Shown piece by piece: positions 9,501 to 15,645 of a DNA stretch of 64,000 bases. Positions within the stretch are counted from its first letter, which is position 1. Every line of letters begins with the position of its first letter. Source of the DNA: Mariprofundus erugo (lineage in GTDB: Bacteria; Pseudomonadota; Zetaproteobacteria; Mariprofundales; Mariprofundaceae); assembly GCF_005818865.1 (NCBI RefSeq), contig NZ_VBRY01000011.1, positions 1 through 64,000 on the forward strand, given 5' to 3'. The notes under the pieces are model-generated. The model was not told the DNA's origin, did no database searches, and was given only the letters and a program-made list of their open reading frames with translations. Both the position numbers and the translations under genes were made by a program.

Positions 9501-9807
9501 GGCCGGTATCGTCGTGCGTAACTCACTGCTGCTGATCGACTTTATTCTCGATTATCGCCGTCAGGGCCATGATGTGAAAGAGGCTGTACTGGAAGCAGGG
9601 GCGGTGCGTGCACGTCCGATTCTGCTGACGGCGCTGGCTGTGATTGCCGGTACCTCGATTATGATTTCTGATCCGGTATTCGGTGGTCTGGGTGTGTCGA
9701 TGGCATTCGGTACACTGGCGGCTACGGTACTGACGCTGTTCATTATCCCGATGATTTATTATCTCTGGCAGAAAGACAAGCCATGGCGCGGTGCCCGGGA
9801 GATCTAG
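6526..9807 (+). CDS. RND-family efflux permease
   Basis: 1093 residues, the normal length for a full inner-membrane RND subunit with two copies of a six-helix bundle and two large periplasmic loops. GTG 6526 follows the adaptor stop by 4 bp. The proton-relay motif GLLVDDAIVVIENI is intact, with its paired Asp. In the second half the relay Lys found in AcrB is replaced in AGIVVRNSLLLIDF. It is divergent from AcrB, with extra loop sequence such as LKTGGMHFTDTEPEDTFGY. It resembles transporters found beside rhodanese and DUF2892 genes, not a classical drug pump. Proton-driven export of a small sulfur compound is a guess from the neighbourhood. Confidence 0.9.
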   Translation: MSQHDIKGLNIAGRLGAAAMGTSLTPIISILIFVIGLAALMLTPREENPVIDVPAANVIVKMQGASPEEVQNLIVRPLEMILGEMTGVDHTYGAAMDSMGVVTVSFKVGEDKEASLVKLYDRMMHNLDRIPPGASQPLIKPLDVDDVPVSVITLSTPDMDGLALKRLAERVREQLVPLEGVSVADIVGGRDREIRIDLDPTRMTAFGITLDQLHQVLSAANSGGSVGELVGGNHVSKVWLDGYLKSATDVGRLIVGQADGKPIYLRDIATIVDGAAEVEQYHRIGFGAASSGYSNEERPAVSIALAKKRGTNAVFVTERILNKLDTLKGDLIPDNVQVTVTRDSGERADDAVNMLVEHLGIAIASVIVILLLFLGWREAAIVTMNIPLILFIVLAVGLLADQTINRITLFALILALGLLVDDAIVVIENIHRHLHHGVRDMKDKARLIIRATNETGKPTIIATIAVILAFIPMAFVTGMMGPYMGPIPFNAPIAMAASLVIAYMFTPWIAQRWLPCRITELTMEEKDEASTDWVHRAYMRMAVPLIEKRGVRRLFWLVVLLLFAFAMWEPAWQFARPQGINGPLTAGTVELKMLPKGNNNTFNITIDMPEGSTLEQTDAMTRQVADVVRAHPMVTDYEAYVGQPGPIDFNGMLRGAALFRHSPYQAEIRVNLVDKQKRSIRSDEIVLQLRKALQPVIESAPRASIKLVEDPPGPPVRATLLAEIYGPDYPTQRAIAAKVKDRFAQTYDVTDVDDSVGEAQTQVNIVVDKEKAARLGVATRQVELALHDFLAGYGAGAIHVDDSRHPVMLHVQLPRALRANADDLSRIYVSGRNGAVQLSSIASVENAEANLPIFSKDSHPVVYVTAEPATGSQVYPLLDMDGYLDGSEVAPGVKLKTGGMHFTDTEPEDTFGYHMLWDGEMRLTLDVFRDLGAAFIVGLILIYLLMVAYYGEFILPMLVMAPTALTMIGIFPGHLITGQPFTATSMIGMIALAGIVVRNSLLLIDFILDYRRQGHDVKEAVLEAGAVRARPILLTALAVIAGTSIMISDPVFGGLGVSMAFGTLAATVLTLFIIPMIYYLWQKDKPWRGAREI

Positions 9808-9847
9808 TTTCATCGTTTTACACCATTTTATTACAAGGAGTTTTACC

Positions 9848-10057
9848 ATGACAATCCAGCGTGCCATTCGCATTATCGCCGGCTCATTTATTCTGCTTAG
9901 CCTTTATCTTGCCTACCGTTATAACGGTGTTGAACTGGGCGAGCCAACCTGGCTCTGGTTTACCGCCTTCGTTGGCGCAAACCTGTTGCAATCAGGTTTT
10001 ACCCAGTGGTGTCTGATGGAGGTGATTCTTGCCAGGCTCGGTATGAAGCATGGTTGA
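9848..10057 (+). CDS. DUF2892-type small membrane protein 1
   Basis: 69 residues, two hydrophobic segments (IIAGSFILLSLYLAYRY and LWFTAFVGANLLQSGFT), and the family start MTIQRAIRIIAGSF. ATG 9848 is chosen for the ribosome site AAGGAG just upstream. DUF2892 forms the membrane part of the E. coli rhodanese YgaP; here it is a stand-alone gene 39 bp before a rhodanese gene. A single Cys lies in TQWCLME, near the second helix. Confidence 0.8.
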   Translation: MTIQRAIRIIAGSFILLSLYLAYRYNGVELGEPTWLWFTAFVGANLLQSGFTQWCLMEVILARLGMKHG

Positions 10058-10096
10058 TGTTCTCACTATCCATGCCGGCCCTGAAGGAGCAGCACG

Positions 10097-10516
10097 ATGA
10101 CACTGAATGAATTTATGCAGCAAAATGCGGTCTATATCTTTATGGCTTTACTGATCGCCTGGATGCTCTGGCAGCGGGTGATTGCACCTCGCATGTCCGG
10201 TGTGAAGAACATGTCCGCATCCGAATATTTTGCCATGCGCGATGAGCCTCATACGCTGGTGGATGTGCGCTCGTCCGGCGAGTGGACTGGCGGCCATGCG
10301 CCCAATGCCGTGCATATTCCACTGGGAGAAATTAACAATCGCAAGGATGAGCTTCCTGCCGGCAAACCGGTGGTGGTGATCTGCGCATCCGGTAATCGTT
10401 CGGCGATGGCGGCGACCGCGCTGGCCAAATCAGGCATCTCACCTGTATACAACTTTTCAGGTGGCATGGGTGCCTGGAGGGGGGCAGGTCTTCCCGTCAA
10501 GGCCGGTCGTAAATAA
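10097..10516 (+). CDS. Membrane-anchored rhodanese 1
   Basis: 139 residues: one N-terminal hydrophobic helix (YIFMALLIAWMLWQRVI) then a single rhodanese domain from about residue 40. The active-site loop CASGNRS has the persulfide-accepting Cys and the Arg of the C-x4-R loop. LVDVRSSGEWTGGHAPNAVHIP is the standard front motif. The domain would face one side of the inner membrane and pass sulfane sulfur to acceptors. It is preceded by a GAAGGAG ribosome site and is the first of three consecutive rhodanese genes. Confidence 0.88.
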   Translation: MTLNEFMQQNAVYIFMALLIAWMLWQRVIAPRMSGVKNMSASEYFAMRDEPHTLVDVRSSGEWTGGHAPNAVHIPLGEINNRKDELPAGKPVVVICASGNRSAMAATALAKSGISPVYNFSGGMGAWRGAGLPVKAGRK

Positions 10517-10541
10517 TAAATCAAGCAGCGGAGTGGATAGA

Positions 10542-10946
10542 GTGAAACGTATATTGTTGACGATTGCGACCCTTGTGATGATGCCGTTCATGACCAGTGC
10601 TTGCGGAATGGGTGAGCAGACACCGGAAGGTTATGAGAATGTACCTGTCGAGCATGCCATGCAGCAATGGAAAGAGGGCATGATGCCGTTTCTCTTTCTG
10701 GATGTCCGCTCACAGGAAGAGTATGCACAAGGTCATATTGCCGGTGCCATGCTGATTCCGGTTGATGAGCTTGCCGGACGTATGAACGAAGTGCCGAAGA
10801 ATCGTCAGGTCTATGTTTACTGCCATTCCGGCAAACGATCCGCGCGTGCATCGGCATTGCTGGCAAGCCATGGATTTACCCGTATTGAAAATATTGTCGG
10901 TGGTATTGAGGCCTGGAAGCAGGCCGGATACCCGGTGGAGAAGTAA
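10542..10946 (+). CDS. Rhodanese 2, predicted lipoprotein
   Basis: About 134 residues. GTG 10542 opens a lipoprotein signal (KRILLTIATLVMMPFMTSAC) with Cys at the lipobox, so the domain is predicted to be periplasmic. A single rhodanese domain follows, with FLDVRSQEEYAQGHIAGA and the active loop CHSGKRS, and the C-terminal GGIEAWKQAGYPV. The start upstream at 10461 would overlap rhodanese 1 and lose the signal peptide, so it is rejected. It lies 2 bp before rhodanese 3. Confidence 0.87.
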   Translation: MKRILLTIATLVMMPFMTSACGMGEQTPEGYENVPVEHAMQQWKEGMMPFLFLDVRSQEEYAQGHIAGAMLIPVDELAGRMNEVPKNRQVYVYCHSGKRSARASALLASHGFTRIENIVGGIEAWKQAGYPVEK

Positions 10947-10948
10947 GC

Positions 10949-11278
10949 ATGGTTGACTCAATTGATGTAAACAAACTTTATCCGCTGTGGCAGGCATCCC
11001 GGGAGAAGGGGAAGGCAATCGAGCTGATTGATGTTCGTTCTCCTGAGGAGTACAGCTCCGGTCATATTCCCGGTGCTCGTCTGATTGCATTGCATACCTT
11101 GATGGCAAGGGTGGATGAGATACCGGATTCAGGGCAGGTGTTCCTGGTTTGCCGATCAGGGGCCCGCTCGGCTCAGGCGGCTGACTACCTCGCCCGCCAG
11201 TGTGGTCGTCGTAACCTGATTAATGTTGCCGGTGGTACCATGGCCTGGATTGCGGCCGGTTATCCGGTCGAGCGGTAA
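10949..11278 (+). CDS. Rhodanese 3, cytoplasmic
   Basis: 109 residues, no signal or membrane segment, so a cytoplasmic single-domain rhodanese. Conserved parts are LIDVRSPEEYSSGHIPGA, the active loop CRSGARS and GGTMAWIAAGYPV. With the membrane-anchored and lipoprotein rhodaneses before it, the locus places one sulfurtransferase in each of three locations. The three are only about 40% alike by eye, so they are not recent duplicates. Confidence 0.88.
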   Translation: MVDSIDVNKLYPLWQASREKGKAIELIDVRSPEEYSSGHIPGARLIALHTLMARVDEIPDSGQVFLVCRSGARSAQAADYLARQCGRRNLINVAGGTMAWIAAGYPVER

Positions 11279-11377
11279 CCGATAGCCGCAAGATAAAAAG
11301 GCTTGCGTGACAATGTCACAGAAGCTTTAATATCATAAAATTAGAATACGCTCACTTCACAGGAGGAGGTGTATATA

Positions 11378-11581
11378 ATGAAAGCAAATGTTGGTGGTAT
11401 CGACAGAATATTAAGGCTGGTCGCAGGCGTTGCCCTGGTTGTTTTCGGCATCGTCGGAGGGCTGGCATCGCCATGGAATTTTGTCGCTATGGGGGCTGGT
11501 GCTGTGTTTGCATTAACGGCACTGATTCGTTTTTGCCCGCTTTATCCGATTCTCGGCATTAATACCTGCGCTGACAAATAG
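11378..11581 (+). CDS. DUF2892-type small membrane protein 2
   Basis: 67 residues, start KANVGGIDRILRLVAGVALVVFG, the typical DUF2892 opening, with a second hydrophobic stretch and the ending FCPLYPILGINTC. ATG 11378 is chosen because AGGAGGAG lies nine bases upstream; the GTG at 11369 lies inside that site. The Cys in RFCPLYP and the terminal TC are conserved features of this family. The 100-bp gap from rhodanese 3 may hold a second promoter. Confidence 0.82.
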   Translation: MKANVGGIDRILRLVAGVALVVFGIVGGLASPWNFVAMGAGAVFALTALIRFCPLYPILGINTCADK

Positions 11582-11597
11582 AGTTGTGATACGGGCC

Positions 11598-11795
11598 ATG
11601 CGAAACATCAGTCGCCTTGAGCGTTCTGTCCGCCTCTGGTTCGGGTTGGCGATGATTGTCGGCTGTATTCAGGCCGGTTCATTGCTGCCATGGTCTGCGA
11701 TCGGCCTGATGTTGGTGCTGACGGTGATTGCAGGGTTTTGTCCGATGTATGCGATGGCAGGTTTCAGAACACAAATCTGTTGCTTGCGTAGCTGA
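11598..11795 (+). CDS. DUF2892-type small membrane protein 3
   Basis: 65 residues from ATG 11598 (RNISRLERSVRLWFGLAMIVG), with the same two-helix layout and the FCPMYAMAGF signature of DUF2892. An alternative GTG at 11586 would add four residues. The C-terminus carries a vicinal Cys pair (QICCLRS). The gene is followed at once by a strong terminator hairpin at 11814, so it ends the transcript begun at the ArsR gene, at least in part. Confidence 0.78.
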   Translation: MRNISRLERSVRLWFGLAMIVGCIQAGSLLPWSAIGLMLVLTVIAGFCPMYAMAGFRTQICCLRS

Positions 11796-11813
11796 AAGTT
11801 GATTGAAGTTTTA

Positions 11814-11852
11814 CAGGGTGGCCGGCTATGCCGGCCACCCTGCAAGTTTTTT
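11814..11852 (+). terminator. Rho-independent terminator after the DUF2892 genes
   Basis: CAGGGTGGCCGG (11814-11825) pairs perfectly with CCGGCCACCCTG (11831-11842), loop of five, followed by CAAG and a run of six T (11847-11852). This is a textbook intrinsic terminator, 18 bp after the last DUF2892 stop. Confidence 0.85.
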
Positions 11853-11895
11853 CGTGCAGGTATAACCGCAACACCAAGCGTCTGCACGAAAAAAA
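11847..11895. terminator. Second stem-loop, bidirectional terminator-like
   Basis: TTTTTTCGTGCAG (11847-11859) pairs with CTGCACGAAAAAA (11882-11894) around a 22-base loop. Its T-run is shared with the preceding hairpin, so forming one would compete with the other. On the minus strand it would also end in a T-run. Confidence 0.6.
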
Positions 11896-11897
11896 GG

Positions 11898-11927
11898 GGC
11901 GAGGAGGGGCCTGCCTCCTCGCCTTAT
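11898..11927 (+). terminator. Third stem-loop before sqr
   Basis: GGCGAGGAGG (11898-11907) pairs perfectly with CCTCCTCGCC (11914-11923), loop of six, followed by TTATT. It is terminator-like but with a weak T-run. It contains a buried AGGAGG, so it could also act on ribosome access or mRNA stability. It lies 73 bp before the SQR start. Confidence 0.55.
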
Positions 11928-11995
11928 TCTGCCAGCAATGGCAGCCATTATACAGGGGGACGTTTGTAAAGAGCCCCGAAAAGGAGAGGAGATAT

Positions 11996-13273
11996 ATGGC
12001 ACATGTGGTCATTATAGGAGCGGGAATCGGGGGCATGCCTGCTGCTTATGAAATGAAAGACGCCCTGAAAAAACTTGGCGGCCAACATGAGGTTACTGTT
12101 GTATCGAATGTTGATTACTTCCATTTCACCCCGTCCAACCCCTGGGTTGCCGTCGGCTGGCGTGACAAGGAGCAGATCAGCTTTGCTTGCTCACCATACC
12201 TGAACAAGAAAGGCATTAACTTTCTATCCTGCGGTGTCGATGAAATTCTTGCTGATGAAAACCGTCTCCGCCTGGGTAATGGCCAGTTTCTGGATTATGA
12301 TTATCTGATCGTTGCAACCGGTCCCCGACTCGCATTCGAGCTCGTTGAAGGCATGGGTCCGCAGGGACATACCCATTCAATCTGCCACGTAGATCATGCC
12401 GTGGAAGCACATAAGGCATTCGAAGAGTTTTGTAAAAATCCCGGCCCGATTGTAGTCGGTGCTGTCCAGGGTGTTTCCTGTTTCGGTCCTGCCTATGAAT
12501 ATGCAGCGATTCTCGATACCGAGTTGCGTCGCAGAAAAATTCGCGACAAGGTTCCAATGACCTTTATTACACCGGAGCCATATATCGGCCACCTTGGTCT
12601 GGGTGGTGTTGAAGATTCCAAATCGATGCTTGAGTCCGAGCTGAGAAAGCGCGACATCAAATTTATTACTAACTGCAAAACCCTGAAGGTACATGAGCAC
12701 AGCATTGATTATGAGGAGCTGGATCGTCACGGTGCCGTGATTGCATCAGGTTCGCTGCCGCACAAATATGCCATGTTGATGCCTCCATTCCGCGGCGTGG
12801 GTCCGGTTGCCAACTGTGAGGGGCTGGTCAATCCGCTTGGTTTTGTCACCATCAACGAATTCCAGCAGAACCTGAAGTTCAAGAATATTTATGGTACAGG
12901 TGTGATCGTGGCCATTCCGCCGATTGAAACGACACCGGTGCCGATTGGTACGCCAAAGACCGGTTTCATGATTGAGACCATGACCACAGCCATTGTGCAT
13001 AACATCATCCATGATCTGAAGGGTGAAGCACCGGAGAAGTCAGGTACCTGGGGAGCCATCTGCCTTGCTGACTTTGGTAATGGCGGAGTGGCGCTGATTG
13101 CCTATCCGCAGATTCCGCCACGTAATATGGTATGGGCCAAGAGCGGAGCCTGGGTGCATGTTGCCAAGGTCGGCTTTGAGAAATATTTCATGCGCAAGAT
13201 GAAGACCGGTGTTTCCGAGCCGTTTATGGAGAAGGCATTCCTCAAGCGTATGGGTATTGAGCGTCTGAAATAA
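11996..13273 (+). CDS. sqr: Sulfide:quinone oxidoreductase, type I
   Basis: About 425 residues. FAD Rossmann motif VVIIGAGIGGMPAAYEM at the N-terminus, the second nucleotide motif YLIVATGP, and the three redox Cys of the type I enzyme: SICHVDHA, VSCFGPAYE and AICLADF. The C-terminus (WVHVAKVGFEKYFMRKMKTG) matches the amphipathic membrane-binding end of the Acidithiobacillus-type SQR. It oxidises H2S to polysulfide/persulfide and reduces quinone on the inner membrane. ATG 11996 follows AAGGAGAGGA. The ORF extends further upstream only through the hairpin region, so the longer start is rejected. Products would feed the upstream rhodaneses. Confidence 0.93.
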   Translation: MAHVVIIGAGIGGMPAAYEMKDALKKLGGQHEVTVVSNVDYFHFTPSNPWVAVGWRDKEQISFACSPYLNKKGINFLSCGVDEILADENRLRLGNGQFLDYDYLIVATGPRLAFELVEGMGPQGHTHSICHVDHAVEAHKAFEEFCKNPGPIVVGAVQGVSCFGPAYEYAAILDTELRRRKIRDKVPMTFITPEPYIGHLGLGGVEDSKSMLESELRKRDIKFITNCKTLKVHEHSIDYEELDRHGAVIASGSLPHKYAMLMPPFRGVGPVANCEGLVNPLGFVTINEFQQNLKFKNIYGTGVIVAIPPIETTPVPIGTPKTGFMIETMTTAIVHNIIHDLKGEAPEKSGTWGAICLADFGNGGVALIAYPQIPPRNMVWAKSGAWVHVAKVGFEKYFMRKMKTGVSEPFMEKAFLKRMGIERLK

Positions 13274-13662
13274 TGCGTATGCGTATTGGTTATGACGGAG
13301 GCTGCCGATTTACGGCAGCCTGCCGTTCCCATGAACTGATCATTGATCAGCCAACAGACAATGGTGGTAGTGATGAGGGAATGACACCACCGGAACTGAT
13401 GGCTGCCTCGCTTGCCGGCTGTGTTGCATTTTACGTAGCCCGTTACTGTACGCAGGCCGGTATTGATACCACTGGTCTGGAGGTAGGCTGTGACTGGACG
13501 GTGGCTGAAGATGCGCCCAGGCGTATTGGCGTGTTTACTGTCGAGGTTGATCTTCCGTCTGTTCCCGAGAATCGCAGAAAAGCGGTTGAGAGGGTGGCGA
13601 ACCAGTGTCTGGTGCATGCAACGCTGATGCATCCGCCTGTGATCGATGTCGTACTGAAATAA
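13273..13662 (+). CDS. OsmC/Ohr-family protein
   Basis: 129 residues with the OsmC fold signatures MTPPELMAASLAGCVAFYVA and the second conserved Cys in NQCLVHATL. The two Cys are the peroxidatic/resolving pair in this family. Such proteins reduce organic hydroperoxides or act on thiol and sulfane-sulfur compounds. The start ATG shares a base with the SQR stop (TAATG), so it is translationally coupled to SQR. That coupling suggests a role in handling reactive sulfur made by SQR. Confidence 0.85.
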   Translation: MRMRIGYDGGCRFTAACRSHELIIDQPTDNGGSDEGMTPPELMAASLAGCVAFYVARYCTQAGIDTTGLEVGCDWTVAEDAPRRIGVFTVEVDLPSVPENRRKAVERVANQCLVHATLMHPPVIDVVLK

Positions 13663-13775
13663 GCATGGTGATTGCTTCCGGCTTATGACGCATCCTGAGC
13701 CGGAAGTGATTTCCGATTGTTACCGGTTGGTGTCGGTAAGGATGCATGTTGCCAAACAAGGATGGGGGCTCTGCG

Positions 13776-14360
13776 ATGAATGACTGGGAAGGGCGCTATC
13801 AGCGCGGTGAAACAGGTTGGGACAGAGGTGGTGCGAGTGCTGCCCTGACACATCTGTTGAAGTATCTTGAGCCTGGTGCCCATATTGTGATCCCCGGTTG
13901 CGGGCGAGGGCATGAGGTGGTTGAGCTGGCCCGGCAGGGTTATCGTGTCACTGCCATTGATGTGGCGCCTTCTGCCATTGCTCATCTGCAGCAACAACTT
14001 GAGCAGGCAGATCTGCATGCGGAGTTGATTACCGGTGATTTGTTCGATGTTCGACCTGATCAGCCATTCGATGCGGTGTACGAGCAGACCTGCCTTTGTG
14101 CCATTGCCCCGTCACAACGGGATGCATATGCCAGCTGGTTGCATCAGGGCTTGAGCGATGGAGGGCTGTTGTTTGCCCTGTTTATGCAAACAGGTTGTGC
14201 CGGAGGACCACCGTATCATTGTGATCTTCTGTCGATGCGGCAGCTGTTCGATCAGTCACGCTGGCACTGGCCGGACCATGAGCCACTGCTTGTTCCCCAC
14301 AAAAACGGCCGCTTTGAACTGGCTTATGCATTGAGAAAAAAGGCGGATGGCAATGAGTGA
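13776..14360 (+). CDS. SAM-dependent methyltransferase, thiopurine/thiol methyltransferase-like
   Basis: About 194 residues. It starts NDWEGRYQRGETGWDRGG, the substrate-side motif typical of the TPMT family, then the SAM-binding motif IVIPGCGRGHEVVELARQG and acidic AIDVAP. A later EQTCLCAI motif also fits TPMT. ATG 13776 is preceded by AAGGATGGGGG; the longer start at 13746 would use that site as coding. Members methylate thiols, halides or hydrogen sulfide. In this locus S-methylation of sulfide or thiols for detoxification is a reasonable but unproved role. Its 3-prime end overlaps thioredoxin 2. Confidence 0.8.
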   Translation: MNDWEGRYQRGETGWDRGGASAALTHLLKYLEPGAHIVIPGCGRGHEVVELARQGYRVTAIDVAPSAIAHLQQQLEQADLHAELITGDLFDVRPDQPFDAVYEQTCLCAIAPSQRDAYASWLHQGLSDGGLLFALFMQTGCAGGPPYHCDLLSMRQLFDQSRWHWPDHEPLLVPHKNGRFELAYALRKKADGNE

Positions 14361-14799
14361 GTCCCCGCAGGTTTACCCATGCCTGCAATGCGGAGTGCTT
14401 AATCGCATCCCTGCAGGTGTCTCGATGGGTTCCATTCGCTGTGGCCGCTGTAAAAAAGATGTGTTTCCGGCCCATGCAGTTGCAATCACTGATGCGAATT
14501 TCACTGATCGGATCATGCATTCGCCATTGCCGGTTCTGGTGGACTTCTGGGCGGCTTGGTGTGGTCCATGCCGTATGGTCGCGCCGGTTCTTGAAAAGCT
14601 TGCACAGCAATTTCACGGGCAATTGCTGGTGGCCAAAGTGGATGTCGATGCTAATCCGCAGCTTTCCTCCCGTTTCCAGATTCGCTCGATTCCTACCATG
14701 ATGTTTTTCCGGAATGGCAAGACCGTTGATACGATGCATGGTGCCTTGCCGGAAGCCGAGCTTAGAAATTATTGCCTTCGGATGTTGCAGCAGAGCTAA
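14353..14799 (+). CDS. trxC: Thioredoxin 2 (TrxC-like) with N-terminal zinc ribbon
   Basis: About 148 residues. The N-terminal zinc ribbon has two CxxC pairs (PCLQCG and IRCGRCKK), followed by a thioredoxin domain with active site FWAAWCGPCRM and cis-Pro loop SIPTMMFF. This arrangement defines thioredoxin 2. ATG 14353 is better spaced from the purine-rich site than 14347. It reduces protein disulfides and persulfides in the cytoplasm, consistent with its place at the end of the sulfide locus. Its TAA stop is also the first three bases of the dispersed element copy A. Confidence 0.92.
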   Translation: MSESPQVYPCLQCGVLNRIPAGVSMGSIRCGRCKKDVFPAHAVAITDANFTDRIMHSPLPVLVDFWAAWCGPCRMVAPVLEKLAQQFHGQLLVAKVDVDANPQLSSRFQIRSIPTMMFFRNGKTVDTMHGALPEAELRNYCLRMLQQS

Positions 14800-15020
14800 G
14801 GAAGCGCTGATTCATTCGGCGCTTCCGAGCGAGCCATGGACGGGCGCCACAATCCGGCAGGATAGCCGGATTGGACGGCTTTGCCGCCGCCAGGTGAGCT
14901 GCAGGATGCAGCGAATCAAATCAGACGCGTAAGTGCCTGATTTGTAAGTAAAGACAAATCCACGCTTTTGTCTTTGCGAACTGATTTTTGTCAGGAAGGC
15001 AATCAATCAGCATCTCCTTA
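14797..15020 (+). repeat. Dispersed miniature inverted-repeat element, copy A (full length)
   Basis: 224 bp, the most complete copy. The left end TAAGGAAGCGCTGATTCATT and the right end (complement TAAGGAGATGCTGATTGATT) match at 16 of 20 positions as terminal inverted repeats. Internal hairpins: AAGCGC...GCGCTT, AATCCGGC...GCCGGATT, AAATCAG...CTGATTT, AAAGACAAA...TTTGTCTTT. No coding capacity is seen. Other copies: 1-130, 22050-22100, 24550-24715, 43534-43622, 56150-56313 and 62741-62901. Confidence 0.85.
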
Positions 15021-15502
15021 AGTCGCAAGTGATCGATTGCCAAGTCTAATCTGTTGCAGGAGAAGTGCGGGGCCATGCACTCTATAAGACTGCAATACCA
15101 TCTTATTCGATTCTGCTAACCTGATTGAATGCATGATAAAAGTGTCCGGCTGTGATGATGGTATGCATCCGCATTAACATCATCAGGCTGCCCGGCCCCA
15201 ACGTTCGGACTTTGTTTGTTTTCATCGGGAGTGTGCCTGGCATTTCGAGGCAGATTGGTAACGACATGATGTGGAGCAGGGTACCATCAATCGTTTTTCA
15301 TGTATTCCATGAACGTGGTATCCAGCTATTGCTTCGTTTACAAAAAATCTTTTAAATATATTCCATTTTAGAATCAAGTAATTAACACGACTTCTGGCCA
15401 TTCTTCAGGGCAATGGGTGAAGAAATAATAACATAATTATAATATTAGACTTGCATAATATAATTATCTTAATAGGGTGCGATCTATGATGATGGAGTAC
15501 AT
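15021..15502. promoter_or_regulatory. Intergenic region upstream of the cyd operon with AT-rich inverted repeat
   Basis: No convincing gene in 480 bp; a 67-codon frame at 15152 lacks family features. The last 100 bp are strikingly AT-rich. ATAATTATAATAT (15433-15445) and ATAATATAATTAT (15455-15467) form a near-perfect inverted repeat with a 9-bp centre. It contains a TATAAT hexamer, about 36 bp before the cydP start. This is a plausible promoter/operator for oxygen- or iron-responsive control. A smaller dyad TTCATG-TATTC-CATGAA lies at 15297-15313. Confidence 0.45.
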
Positions 15503-15634
15503 ATGAGTCACTCTCTTGCCAAAGAACTGGGATGGATACTGGTAATCAAAGTTATCGCTATCGCGCTGATCTGGTGGTTGTTCTTTTCTGAAACCCATTC
15601 GTTGATAGAGCCCGCGGCTCATATCTTAAATTAA
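15503..15634 (+). CDS. cydP: CydP-type small subunit of cytochrome bd oxidase
   Basis: A 43-residue protein beginning SHSLAKELGWILVIKVIAI, with one membrane helix ending in WWLFFSE. It ends 11 bp before cydA. The charged N-terminus followed by a helix ending WW-FFS matches CydP, a short accessory found upstream of cydAB in many proteobacteria that lack or supplement cydX. A good SD is not obvious (GATGGAGTACAT precedes). It is too short for normal gene finders but well supported by position and composition. Confidence 0.75.
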   Translation: MSHSLAKELGWILVIKVIAIALIWWLFFSETHSLIEPAAHILN

Positions 15635-15645
15635 AGGAGAACCCG

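Noticed and set aside
10097-11278. The three rhodaneses as a recent tandem duplication
   Set aside because: Their N-termini (membrane helix, lipoprotein signal, none), active loops (CASGNRS, CHSGKRS, CRSGARS) and DNA differ throughout; they are old paralogues.
14812-15006. Frame on the minus strand in element copy A, with a similar frame at 62740-62903
   Set aside because: The two translated sequences are alike only because the DNA is the same repeat; reading frames break in the other copies, so it is not a conserved protein.
15152-15355. 67-codon frame upstream of cydP
   Set aside because: No family features, biased towards hydrophobic and basic residues without a clear topology, and no ribosome site.
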